NCBI RefSeq assembly: GCF_024295805.1 | Contig: NZ_JANCLX010000004.1 | Location: forward strand, 302,873-366,872 | Origin: Streptomyces cucumeris | Lineage (GTDB): Bacteria > Actinomycetota > Actinomycetes > Streptomycetales > Streptomycetaceae | Length of the DNA stretch: 64,000 nucleotides | Direction of reading: 5' to 3' | In this document: piece by piece, positions 17,119 to 24,212 of the stretch | Layout of the letters: each line of letters begins with the position of its first letter | Numbering within the stretch: position 1 is the first letter of the stretch | Notes under the pieces: model-generated | Seen by the model: the letters and a program-made list of their open reading frames with translations, nothing else | The model's database searches: none | Told to the model about the DNA's origin: nothing | Translations under genes and position numbers: made by a program

Positions 17119-17586
17119 TCAGCCCGCGAGCTGGCGCTTCACCGCGGCGGAGACACGGCCGCCGTCGGCGCGCCCCGCGACCTTGGGGTTCACGATCTTC
17201 ATTACGGCGCCCATGGCCCGCGGCCCCTCGGCACCGGCCGCCGCGGCCTCCCGCACGGCCTCGGCCACCAGCGCGTTCAGCTCGTCGTCCGTCAGCGGCT
17301 TCGGCAGGTACTCGGCGAGCACCTTGCCCTCGGCCTGCTCCCGCTCGGCCTGCTCGGTCCGGCCGCCCTTGGTGAAGGCGTCGGCCGCCTCGCGGCGCTT
17401 CTTCGCCTCCCGCGCAACGATCTTCTCCACCTCGGCATCGGACAGCTCACGGGCGCTCTCCCCCGCGACCTCTTCCTTCTGGATGGCGGTGAGGGTCAGC
17501 CGGAGAGTGGAGGAGCGCAGCTCGTCGCGCGCCTTGATCGCTGTGGTGAGGTCGTCCTTCAGCCTGGACTTGAGCGTGGTGGTCAT
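17119..17586 (-). CDS. GatB/YqeY domain protein
   Basis: A 155-residue YqeY-type protein, related to the tail domain of the GatB amidotransferase subunit, which binds tRNA. The N-terminus 'TTTLKSRLKDDLTTAIKARD' and the C-terminal glycine-rich 'GADGGRVSAAVKRQLAG'-like end with 'VAGRADGGRVS' are characteristic. Free-standing YqeY proteins have no firmly established role. Two ATGs are available, 17592 and 17586; I prefer the second because the family begins M-T-T. Convergent with the PBP gene, divergent from the phosphoesterase gene with about 70 bp between. Confidence 0.88.
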   Translation of the reverse strand: MTTTLKSRLKDDLTTAIKARDELRSSTLRLTLTAIQKEEVAGESARELSDAEVEKIVAREAKKRREAADAFTKGGRTEQAEREQAEGKVLAEYLPKPLTDDELNALVAEAVREAAAAGAEGPRAMGAVMKIVNPKVAGRADGGRVSAAVKRQLAG

Positions 17587-17654
17587 GGCCATGAGTCTGC
17601 CAGTACTGGCCGGGAATCACCCGAAGATTTCTCCCCCACCGACGTTCTGCGACC

Positions 17655-18593
17655 ATGGTGACCATGCGCGCGCGATACGGAGTACCCCTGGGAATCACGG
17701 CGGTCGGCGCCGCCGGCCTCGCCTACTCGGTCGGCTTCGAGGTCCGGTCCTTCCGGCTCCGGCGGATCACGGTCCCGGTGCTCCCGAGCGGGATGCGACC
17801 GCTGCGCGTCCTCCAGGTCTCCGACATCCACATGGTGAGCGGCCAGCGCAAGAAGCAGCGCTGGCTCCAGTCCCTCGCCGGGCTCCGCCCCGATTTCGTC
17901 GTCAACACCGGCGACAACCTCTCGGACCCCGAGGGCGTCCCGGAGGTCCTGGACGCGCTGGGCCCGCTGATGGAGTTCCCCGGCGCCTATGTCTTCGGCT
18001 CCAATGACTACTACGGACCGAAACTGCGCAATCCCGCCCGCTACCTGTTGGAGAAGGCCAGCGGCCGCCACGGCCTCAACGGCAACGCCCCGGTCGTCGG
18101 CGCGATCCACAACCCCTGGTACGAGCTGCGCGACGCCTTCGACGCGGCGGGCTGGGTCGGGCTGTCGAACACCCGGGGACGGCTGAAGCTCAACGACGTC
18201 GAGATCGCCCTCACCGGCCTCGACGACCCCCACATCAAGCGCGACCACTACGCCGAGGTGGCCGGTGGCCCCGAAACGGACGCGGACCTGTCCCTGGCCG
18301 TGGTCCACGCCCCCTACCTCCGCGTCCTGGACGCCTTCACCGCCGACCGCTACCCCCTGATCCTCGCGGGCCACACCCACGGCGGTCAGCTGTGCATCCC
18401 CTTCTACGGCGCCCTGGTCACCAACTGCGACCTGGACACCCGGCGGGTCAAGGGCCTCTCCAGCCACCAGGCCGGGGGCCACACCTCCTACCTCCACGTC
18501 TCCGCAGGCTGCGGCACCAACCGCTACACCCCCATCCGCTTCGCCTGCCCCCCGGAGGCCACCCTCCTCACCCTCACCCCCCAGACCCCCTGA
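17655..18593 (+). CDS. Calcineurin-like metallophosphoesterase
   Basis: A 312-residue phosphoesterase with an N-terminal membrane anchor (about residues 9-25) and all five metal-binding blocks: 'SDIHM', 'NTGDN', 'GSNDYYG', 'VVHAPY' and 'GHTHGG'. The YkuE/YaeI-like arrangement points to hydrolysis of a phosphomonoester or UDP-lipid at the membrane; the substrate is unknown. The N-terminus has two ATGs (17655 and 17664). The gene ends about 90 bp before tRNA-Pro, the integration target of the element that follows. Confidence 0.9.
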   Translation: MVTMRARYGVPLGITAVGAAGLAYSVGFEVRSFRLRRITVPVLPSGMRPLRVLQVSDIHMVSGQRKKQRWLQSLAGLRPDFVVNTGDNLSDPEGVPEVLDALGPLMEFPGAYVFGSNDYYGPKLRNPARYLLEKASGRHGLNGNAPVVGAIHNPWYELRDAFDAAGWVGLSNTRGRLKLNDVEIALTGLDDPHIKRDHYAEVAGGPETDADLSLAVVHAPYLRVLDAFTADRYPLILAGHTHGGQLCIPFYGALVTNCDLDTRRVKGLSSHQAGGHTSYLHVSAGCGTNRYTPIRFACPPEATLLTLTPQTP

Positions 18594-18681
18594 AACCGGA
18601 CACCCCGGCCCCGACCTGCGAGAGCCCCGAAACCGGATTTCGTCTCTGGCCAGCGGTCCGCTAAAGTAGAGCTCGTTGCTT

Positions 18682-18755
18682 CGGGGTGTAGCGCAGCTTG
18701 GCAGCGCGCTTCGTTCGGGACGAAGAGGTCGTGGGTTCAAATCCCGCCACCCCGA
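18682..18755 (+). tRNA. tRNA-Pro (anticodon CGG)
   Basis: A full cloverleaf: acceptor CGGGGTG/CACCCCG, anticodon stem CTTCG/CGAAG, anticodon loop TTCGGGA reading CGG (codon CCG), T arm GTGGG-TTCAAAT-CCCGC. CCA is not encoded. The gene from the anticodon loop onward lies inside the 55-bp att repeat, so its 3' part was supplied by the integrated element while sequence and function were kept. tRNA-Pro is the known target of the pSAM2 AICE. Confidence 0.97.
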
Positions 18756-18768
18756 CTGAAGGAACAAA
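18714..18768 (+). repeat. Left attachment site (tRNA side)
   Basis: A 55-bp sequence starting TTCGGGACGAAG and ending GGAACAAA, identical to 40100-40154. It covers the tRNA-Pro gene from the anticodon loop to the 3' end plus 13 bp beyond. The bases on both sides differ between the two copies, so the ends are exact. Confidence 0.95.
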
Positions 18769-18771
18769 GGT

Positions 18772-18805
18772 CAGGCCCGGTGCTGAGAGATCAGCACCGG
18801 GCCTG
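18772..18805 (+). terminator. Element-borne terminator behind tRNA-Pro
   Basis: CAGGCCCGGTGCTGA / TCAGCACCGGGCCTG, a perfect 15-bp stem with a GAGA loop. It lies just outside the 55-bp identity on the element side and replaces the original terminator of the tRNA gene, which now sits at 40155-40186. Both are followed by CTGATGCGTTGT. Confidence 0.85.
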
Positions 18806-18814
18806 ATGCGTTGT

Positions 18815-18835
18815 GCGTGACTAACTGCGTGACTA
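18815..18835. repeat. Candidate integrase arm-type repeats (left end)
   Basis: GCGTGACTAACT followed by GCGTGACTATCG gives two GCGTGACTA units with a 12-bp period directly behind the att site and running into the integrase stop codon. CTAACTGCGTGAC (18821-18833) recurs in direct orientation at 39989-40001 near the other end. Location and period suit arm-type integrase-binding sites; binding is inference. Confidence 0.5.
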
Positions 18836-19999
18836 TCGCTTCGGATCGGCCTTGAAGATGCCATCCATCGCCACCGCACCCGTCTGGATCACAGGGCGGA
18901 TCTGCTTCCGGTAGACCTCTTCGGTGACGGCGGTTCCGGAGTGCCCCACGAGTCGAGAGATCTCTTCGAGCGGGACACCGCTGTCCGACAGCAGCGAGAC
19001 GAAGCTATGTCGTAGCTCACGAGGAGTCCATTCCTTGGCGTCCACGCTCTCCGCGTCTTTGATGGCTTGCCGGAAGGCTCGCCGCACGTTCGTGGAATCC
19101 AGCTCCTTGCCGACGGCCGACGAGAACACGAGCCCATGCTCTTCCCAGTCGTCACCAGCGGCCAACCGGTCCCACCCCTGGCTCTCCCAGTGCTGCCAGA
19201 GCACGTCCACGCACCGGGCCGGGAGCGCGAGCGTGCGCCGTGACTTCCGCGTCTTGGTGTCCCCGCCAGCACGGACCGACCGCCACACCGCTATATAGGG
19301 CGGGACCGGCGGACTCGCGTCCGGCTCTCCCTTGAGGAAGACGTGATCCCAAGTGAGTGCCCGCAGCTCTTCCGTACGGGCACCGGTGAGCAGTGCCAGC
19401 ACTATGTACGCATGCATGGACGTGCCCGCAGCAGCGCTGAGCACTGCTTCAGCCTGAGCGAACGTCAGTGCCTTCGATGGCCGCCCCGCTTGCCCTCTGG
19501 GGATGGAACACAGCTCCACCACGTTGCGCTTCACCTTGTCCCGCGCCATGGCTCGCTTGACCGCGCGGTTCAGGCACGAATGGATCCCCTGCAAGGTGCG
19601 GGTACTGAGTGACATGGCCTTGGCTGCGAGCCACTTGTCCACATCCTCCGCACTCAGATCGCGCAGCTTCCGGGCACCGAGTGACGAGATCACGTGCTTG
19701 CGGCTGAGGGTGGTGCAGGCATCCAAGGTGGCCTTGTCCCGTCCGGACAAGCCATAGAGCAGCCAATCGTTCACCGCGTTCTCCACCGTGTAGCCGGTGG
19801 GCGCGATGGCGAGGCCGTCCTCATGATCGCGCAGGACTTCCTTCAGCTTGTTCTTGGCCTCGGTCTTGGTCTTGCCGCTGCCTCGCTTCACGATCCGCTT
19901 GCCGCTTGGGTCGTATCCGAGGCTGGCCGTGGCAATCCAGCGTTGGCGCTTGTCGTCCCAGTGAAGACCACCGTCTCCCCTGCTGCGGCGCTTGGTCAT
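18833..19999 (-). CDS. int: Tyrosine site-specific integrase
   Basis: A 388-residue tyrosine recombinase that integrates and excises the element at tRNA-Pro. An N-terminal arm-binding domain (about 10-60) and a SAM-like core-binding domain (about 70-155) precede the catalytic domain. Catalytic residues visible are Arg208 in 'TGARTEELRAL', Arg330 in 'RELRHSF', His353 in 'VGHS' and Tyr363 in 'VYRKQI'. The usual box-II histidine position (three residues before Arg330) is arginine, as in other AICE integrases I know. The gene ends at the att side and overlaps the excisionase gene by ATGA, so both are made together. Confidence 0.95.
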   Translation of the reverse strand: MTKRRSRGDGGLHWDDKRQRWIATASLGYDPSGKRIVKRGSGKTKTEAKNKLKEVLRDHEDGLAIAPTGYTVENAVNDWLLYGLSGRDKATLDACTTLSRKHVISSLGARKLRDLSAEDVDKWLAAKAMSLSTRTLQGIHSCLNRAVKRAMARDKVKRNVVELCSIPRGQAGRPSKALTFAQAEAVLSAAAGTSMHAYIVLALLTGARTEELRALTWDHVFLKGEPDASPPVPPYIAVWRSVRAGGDTKTRKSRRTLALPARCVDVLWQHWESQGWDRLAAGDDWEEHGLVFSSAVGKELDSTNVRRAFRQAIKDAESVDAKEWTPRELRHSFVSLLSDSGVPLEEISRLVGHSGTAVTEEVYRKQIRPVIQTGAVAMDGIFKADPKR

Positions 20000-20205
20000 C
20001 GGGCCTCTCCTGCCTCACGCTCCAAGAGCGCGACGTACTCGGTGATTGCGGACGCGGGGACAAGCCGGGTACGCCCTTCCTTGACCGTGCGCAGCCTCCC
20101 CCTGCGGATCTGGTCGTAGATGACACTCCGGCTCAGGCTCAGAACACGCATGGCATCGGACATCCGGTAGAGAAGTGGCTCGGTGAGCAGCGCGTTGTAG
20201 CTCAA
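19996..20205 (-). CDS. xis: Excisionase (recombination directionality factor)
   Basis: A 69-residue protein with a single MerR-like winged helix: 'RMSDAMRVLSLSRSVIYDQIRRGRLRTV'. This is the excisionase-type helix-turn-helix found next to actinobacterial integrases, which bends DNA at the attachment site and drives excision. The gene overlaps int by four bases. The preceding non-coding repeat region may contain its promoter. Confidence 0.9.
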   Translation of the reverse strand: MSYNALLTEPLLYRMSDAMRVLSLSRSVIYDQIRRGRLRTVKEGRTRLVPASAITEYVALLEREAGEAR

Positions 20206-20253
20206 GACTCGGCTCCTCTTGTTTCAGGAAGTTCCCGTGGGGTCGATTGGGGC

Positions 20254-20443
20254 GGGCGCAAAGGGCGCTAAGGGCGGAAAGCCGCTTGAGCTGGGGCTTT
20301 GCCGGGCGCGAAGTGGGGTGGAAAGGCGGGCGCTAAGTCCGTTGCTTGCCTGCCGTCTTGGTTCGCGCCTGCTTAGCGGCGGGCTTAGTGGACTGCCGTT
20401 TCCGCAGGTCACCGGGCTTTCCGCCCTTAGTGCCCTTCGCGCC
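20254..20443. repeat. Iteron-like CTAAG cluster inside a 29-bp inverted repeat
   Basis: A non-coding stretch between xis and the replication gene. Outer arms at 20255-20283 and 20415-20443 are inverted copies of GGCGCAAAGGGCGCTAAGGG and following bases, with two mismatches in 29. CRCTAAG occurs five times, two on the plus strand (near 20266 and 20330) and three on the minus strand (near 20371, 20382 and 20424). The right arm abuts the stop codon of the replication gene. It could be the replication origin, the operator for int/xis control, or partly a terminator. Confidence 0.6.
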
Positions 20444-22249
20444 TCAGCCGGTGTAGGTGAGGACCGTGGTCGGACGGCCGCCGGTCGCCCGCTGGCAGCG
20501 GGTGTAGCCGGGGTGGTCGAGGAGGGCGGCGGTGAGGCGATCCCGTTCCGCCTTGCCCGCGTTCTTGAACAGCCTGTGGATTTCCTTGCCGGTGAGTCCG
20601 TCGGGTCCGGCCGTGCGGACGGCGGCGGCGAGTTTGTCGAGCTTGGGGTCGCCGGTGACGTTGCCGAGGAGGTGGATGGCGGAGGCGCGGGCGTAGTCCA
20701 GGAGGTGCCAGGCGGCGCGCATGTGGTGCTCGGCGATGGTGTCGGTGTGGTCGCACAGGGCGTAGACCATGGCGACCCGTTGGACGTACGGGGCGGCGCG
20801 GGCGGTGAACTGGGCGATCACTCCGCCCGCCGAGTCGTCCTCGCTGAGGGCCGGGTACACCTCGTCGCAGTACAGGGTCCAGGCGTCCGGGCTGAACTTC
20901 ACCTCGTCCACATGGGCCGCGTCGGCGAGGACCGTGCGCCAGCCAGCGGCGAGGTTGGCGACCAGTTCCGGGCTGGCGCCGCGTGAGCCGGGCAGGATGA
21001 GGTTGCGGTGGCAGAAGATCGGCAGGAAGCGGTTGTAGGTGCCGCCCGCCATCTCGGAGTCCTGCATCTTGGCCCGGAACTCCTCCGGCGTGATGTGGCC
21101 GAGGATCGCGATATGCGGATCGGTGGCCTTGAGCGAGTCGCGGACCATCGAACCGAGGGAGTCCCCGTCCCATGCCTGCCGGAGCACGCCCGGAAGGCTG
21201 CTGCCCTCACGGCGCCCGCGGCTCATGGTCACGGCGTACTCCGACTCCAGGACCCACAGCCGCTTGTCGACGCTGGCGGGGTTGGCGTCCTCGCTGTCGT
21301 CGTCCTTGACGTACTCGATCAGCCCTTCCCCGGAGTTCAGACCACGCGGGGTGTGTTCGGGGCCGAAGAAGTCCGGGAGGGCCTCGGCGAGTACGCGACG
21401 GGCGGTCGATGTTGCCGAGCCCTTCCGGCCGGAGGAGGTGGGCCCGATGGTCAGGGCCCAGATCAGGCAGGGGTGCCGGTCGTTGCCCACCATCAGGTGC
21501 GGGCGCCGGCCGATGACGGCCCCGGCCGCCGACAGCAGGTTGGCGAGGACGGCCACCGGGTCCGCCTCCGTGGTGGGGTCCAGCTCGCGCACGGTCTCGC
21601 CGATCCAGCCGCAGAACACGTCCGGATGCGGGGTCGGGCCCGGACGGTGCGGGCGGCGGACGCCGGTGTGCGGGTCATAGAAGGGGTTGGTGGGCCCGGT
21701 GGGGGTGTCCTCAACGCCCGCGTCGTCCAGGGCGGCGCGGCGGGCGGTGAGTTCGGTGACCTCGGCGAGGACGGCGGTGCGGATGTCCTCGGAGTCCATA
21801 CCGGGCTCGGCTGCCATCAGCGCCAGACGAGTACCGACTTCGACCAGGCGACGACGCTCCGCCTTGTCCCGCACGATCTCCGCGTAGTACTCGGCGTTGG
21901 CCGTGGTCGGCACGGCCTGGACGAGGACGTGGAGGTAGCTCGCGCCGCCGACGCGGGCAAGGTCACCCCGCTTGCCGAGGTGGTCGGCCAGGGTGATGGG
22001 GTCCACGGGCTGACCGTCGTGGTGCAGGTCGCGGATCGCGCGGTGGATGGTCTCGTGCGCGGGCCGGTAGTGGTCGGCCGGGTCCATGACCCCGGCCACC
22101 TCGTCAATGACCTCGGCCGAGAGCATCATGGCCCCGAGGACGCTCTGTTCCGCGTCGATGTCCTGCGGTGGGATCCGCTCGACGTGGGGCTCCGGGCCGC
22201 GGTGGAGCTGCCGCACGTTGTGGTGCGGTGGCGCGGCCTCTGCTGACAT
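20444..22249 (-). CDS. DnaB-N / DUF3987-like replication protein
   Basis: A 601-residue protein in the position of the AICE replication initiator. Residues about 28-150 are a DnaB helicase N-terminal domain ('IDAEQSVLGAMM', 'HETIHRAIRDLHHDGQPVD', 'VPTTANAEYYAEIV'). Residues about 205-520 resemble DUF3987, a helicase/primase-associated domain. It has a degenerate P-loop 'GPTSSGRKGSATS' (269-281) and an acidic 'LWVLESEY' as possible Walker B. The C-terminus is a small winged-helix-like domain. It is not RepSA, RepAM or Prim-Pol. The ATG at 22249 has AGGAG nine bases upstream. I infer a role in element replication from domain and position. Confidence 0.72.
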   Translation of the reverse strand: MSAEAAPPHHNVRQLHRGPEPHVERIPPQDIDAEQSVLGAMMLSAEVIDEVAGVMDPADHYRPAHETIHRAIRDLHHDGQPVDPITLADHLGKRGDLARVGGASYLHVLVQAVPTTANAEYYAEIVRDKAERRRLVEVGTRLALMAAEPGMDSEDIRTAVLAEVTELTARRAALDDAGVEDTPTGPTNPFYDPHTGVRRPHRPGPTPHPDVFCGWIGETVRELDPTTEADPVAVLANLLSAAGAVIGRRPHLMVGNDRHPCLIWALTIGPTSSGRKGSATSTARRVLAEALPDFFGPEHTPRGLNSGEGLIEYVKDDDSEDANPASVDKRLWVLESEYAVTMSRGRREGSSLPGVLRQAWDGDSLGSMVRDSLKATDPHIAILGHITPEEFRAKMQDSEMAGGTYNRFLPIFCHRNLILPGSRGASPELVANLAAGWRTVLADAAHVDEVKFSPDAWTLYCDEVYPALSEDDSAGGVIAQFTARAAPYVQRVAMVYALCDHTDTIAEHHMRAAWHLLDYARASAIHLLGNVTGDPKLDKLAAAVRTAGPDGLTGKEIHRLFKNAGKAERDRLTAALLDHPGYTRCQRATGGRPTTVLTYTG

Positions 22250-22278
22250 GATGGGGCTCTCCTGTTTCGTCTTCGGAT

Positions 22279-22344
22279 GGGCAGGGAGACCGGGGCGGCG
22301 GCGATGTCCTTGCACGGGAGCGCCGCCGCCTCGGGCGTTTCTCA
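22279..22344 (-). repeat. Duplicated intergenic spacer, copy 1
   Basis: About 65 bp between the stop of the DUF6292-like gene and the start of the replication gene. It matches 27553-27624 closely (shared core GGCGGCGATGTCC, then TTGCACGGGAG), in the same orientation. The reading frames across the two copies differ, so the conservation is at DNA or RNA level. Both copies lie directly in front of a ribosome-binding site. Confidence 0.6.
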
Positions 22345-23115
22345 GAAGGTCGTGGGCAGCCAGGCGGCGTATTCCTGGCGGACGTACGGCCTGAGTCCGG
22401 CCGCGGGACCATGGGCCCCGGCAGTGGCGCCATGGGCGCGGTCGTAGTCGACCAAGCGCATCGCCGCGGTGTTGGCGGCGCGGTTCGCCTCGGCGGAGAC
22501 ATCGGGGGCGTACAGGGCGCTCTCCTGGAGCGCTATGCGGTCGGCGAGTACGGCCTTGCGCAGCCAGTACTCACGGCCGGGATCCTCACCCACGGGGACG
22601 GCGGTGGCCATGGCGAGGACAGTGCTCATCTCGCGCAGAACGGTCGGCACGTCGGCGTATGCCTCGGACGGCGCGGTCATGCTGGCGTCGAGCTGGACGC
22701 GGTAGGCGGCGAGCTGGTCATCGAAGCCGTCCTTGTCGCCGCACTCGCGGTAGCGGGATGCGGGGAATCCGTGGTCCGGGCCGGGGAGCTCGGTGACGAT
22801 CTCGCGTGCGGCGGCCACCATCACGTCCACCGTGGGCAGGACGCCGTTGTACAGGCGGACGGTCCGCTCAAGGCGGCCACGGCCGTTCGCATCACCCCAG
22901 CCGACCGACCAGCCCTGCTCCTCGTTCCACAGCAGGGCGACCTCGTCCCGCCCATAGGCACGGACGGTCGTCTTCAGGGCGAACTCGATCCATCCGGCGC
23001 GCGGGTCGCCCTCTTCGGCCCTCCACTCCGCCACGCTCATTCCGGCGCGATCGACGGCATCGGCGACGGCGGTGATGTACGGCTCATGTGCGGGCCGGAG
23101 GAGGTTCTCAGTCAT
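22342..23115 (-). CDS. DUF6292-like element protein
   Basis: A 257-residue soluble protein. The N-terminal half ('ALLWNEEQGWSVGWGDANGRGRLERTVRLYNGVLP') resembles the DUF6292-type domain common on actinobacterial mobile elements: a small mixed sheet with tryptophans. The C-terminal half is helical and alanine-rich with 'MRLVDYDRAH'. No catalytic motif is visible. It lies between the small membrane genes and the replication gene and is presumably co-transcribed. Function unknown. Confidence 0.65.
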   Translation of the reverse strand: MTENLLRPAHEPYITAVADAVDRAGMSVAEWRAEEGDPRAGWIEFALKTTVRAYGRDEVALLWNEEQGWSVGWGDANGRGRLERTVRLYNGVLPTVDVMVAAAREIVTELPGPDHGFPASRYRECGDKDGFDDQLAAYRVQLDASMTAPSEAYADVPTVLREMSTVLAMATAVPVGEDPGREYWLRKAVLADRIALQESALYAPDVSAEANRAANTAAMRLVDYDRAHGATAGAHGPAAGLRPYVRQEYAAWLPTTF

Positions 23116-23131
23116 GGGTGGGCTGGTCCTT

Positions 23132-23386
23132 TCAGGCGGCGTTGCGGCGGTGGGAAGGGAAGTCGATGACGGTGGCCAGCCGCTCGTGCGGGCGCTGTGG
23201 GGTGGCCTTCATCCGGCCCTTCGGGGGCGGCTCGGGGTCCGGGGCCCCGGTGGGGCGGAAGGCGGCGCAGACAGCGGCTTCGGCCTGGTCCCGGATCCGT
23301 GCCCGCCGGTGCCCGGCGAGGCAGACCGGTCCGAGGAGACCGCCAGGAGCCAGGAGCACGGCAATGGCGATCAGGTCCGGGCTCAT
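23132..23386 (-). CDS. Small single-span membrane protein
   Basis: An 84-residue protein with one N-terminal membrane helix ('LIAIAVLLAPGGLLGPVCLAG', about residues 5-24) and a basic, proline-rich cytoplasmic tail. It overlaps the following gene on the minus strand, 23383-23583, by ATGA. Position and size match the spread (Spd) genes of Streptomyces plasmids and AICEs, which help DNA move between hyphal compartments; this role is inferred from position only. Confidence 0.6.
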   Translation of the reverse strand: MSPDLIAIAVLLAPGGLLGPVCLAGHRRARIRDQAEAAVCAAFRPTGAPDPEPPPKGRMKATPQRPHERLATVIDFPSHRRNAA

Positions 23387-23583
23387 GCCACGTCGCCTCG
23401 TACGGCGGTGAGGAGTTGCGGCAGGTCGCCGCCGAGGGCGACGAGCCGGGTCTCGATCGCCTGCCAGGACTCCGGGTCGATGTTCATCAGGGCGTTGACG
23501 GCGGCGGGGAGGTCGCCGCGCTCACGGGCCGCGAGTGCGTCGCGCAGTTCGCCGGCGGCCATGAGGCTGATGTGTCCGTTCAC
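23383..23583 (-). CDS. Small hypothetical protein in the spread cluster
   Basis: A 66-residue, mainly helical soluble protein ('ELRDALAARERGDLPAAVNAL'; 'ETRLVALGGDLPQLLTAV'). No motif is recognised. It is coupled to the membrane protein gene 23132-23386 by ATGA and lies 20 bp behind another small membrane gene. Probably part of the same minus-strand transfer operon. Confidence 0.6.
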   Translation of the reverse strand: MNGHISLMAAGELRDALAARERGDLPAAVNALMNIDPESWQAIETRLVALGGDLPQLLTAVRGDVA

Positions 23584-23603
23584 AATGCGTCCTTCCGAGA
23601 GAG

Positions 23604-23792
23604 TCAGAGGTTGGCGAGCGCCTGGACCATGGCGGCGCTGAACTCGTTGATGGGCTGGGCCGCTCCGGTGCTGGCGAGGTAGAAGCCGAAGCCGGTGGCG
23701 ACGAAGGCGCTGCCGACGCCGACGGCCCTGAACTTGAGCAGGAAGCCAAGGACGGCGCCGAAGACGAGGACGAGGGAGATGGTCACGGCCAC
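23604..23792 (-). CDS. Small two-span membrane protein (spread-type)
   Basis: A 62-residue protein with two hydrophobic segments, 'TISLVLVFGAVLGFLL' and 'GSAFVATGFGFYLAST'. GGAGG (minus strand, 23800-23804) with good spacing selects the GTG at 23792; the frame upstream to 23966 lies over the neighbouring gene and is rejected. Similar small membrane proteins appear in most AICE transfer modules. Confidence 0.68.
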   Translation of the reverse strand: MAVTISLVLVFGAVLGFLLKFRAVGVGSAFVATGFGFYLASTGAAQPINEFSAAMVQALANL

Positions 23793-23814
23793 AGTGGTGC
23801 CTCCTGGGGCGTGG

Positions 23815-24066
23815 TCAGCGGGTTCCGTCGCGGTGCATGCGGCGAGCAAGGTTGTAGAGGTGACGGCCGACGCGTATGCACTTCCGCTCGCCGTGGCAGC
23901 GGGCGCAGGTCTTGCCGGGCCTGAGACGTCCGCGCCGGTCCGTGATGAGCTGGAAGCCGAAGCCACGGCACTTGCGGCAGGTGCCGAACGGGCTCACGGC
24001 GCAGAGAACGGCGTAACCGAATGTGACGATCGCAAGGATCGCGTTAGCGGCCAGAGCAGGGGTCAC
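23815..24066 (-). CDS. Membrane protein with a DnaJ-like zinc motif
   Basis: An 83-residue protein with an N-terminal membrane helix (about residues 5-27). A cysteine motif follows: 'CRKCRGFGF' and, after 22 residues, 'CARCHGERKC'. The spacing CxxCxGxG...CxxCHG resembles half of a DnaJ zinc-binding domain. The C-terminus is basic ('RHLYNLARRMHRDG'). It is the first of the small genes behind the repeat-rich region at 24107-24212. A link between membrane and DNA or RNA is possible but unproven. Confidence 0.62.
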   Translation of the reverse strand: MTPALAANAILAIVTFGYAVLCAVSPFGTCRKCRGFGFQLITDRRGRLRPGKTCARCHGERKCIRVGRHLYNLARRMHRDGTR

Positions 24067-24106
24067 AGCAAGCCTCCAGGGCCGGTTTCAGGGTGTGCGA
24101 GGGGAC

Positions 24107-24212
24107 GGCCACTAGGCACTAGTGGCCTGGTGGAGGCGAAATGTGGCTGCTAGCGGGGCCGCTAGACCTAGCGGGGCGGGGTGCTAGGTCTAGCGACGTC
24201 GCACGGCTAGCC
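24107..24212. other. Candidate transfer locus (clt) with TAG-rich repeats
   Basis: Starts with the dyad GGCCACTA-GGCAC-TAGTGGCC (24107-24127). Then come direct repeats CTAGCGGGGC at 24150-24159 and 24168-24177 (18-bp period), an inverted GCCGCTAG between them, and the inverted pair GCTAGACCTAGC (24161-24172) / GCTAGGTCTAGC (24183-24194). A further GCTAGCC reaches the end of the translocase gene. TraB translocases recognise clusters of 8-bp repeats (clt) close to the tra gene in Streptomyces plasmids; position and repeat density fit. Confidence 0.55.
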
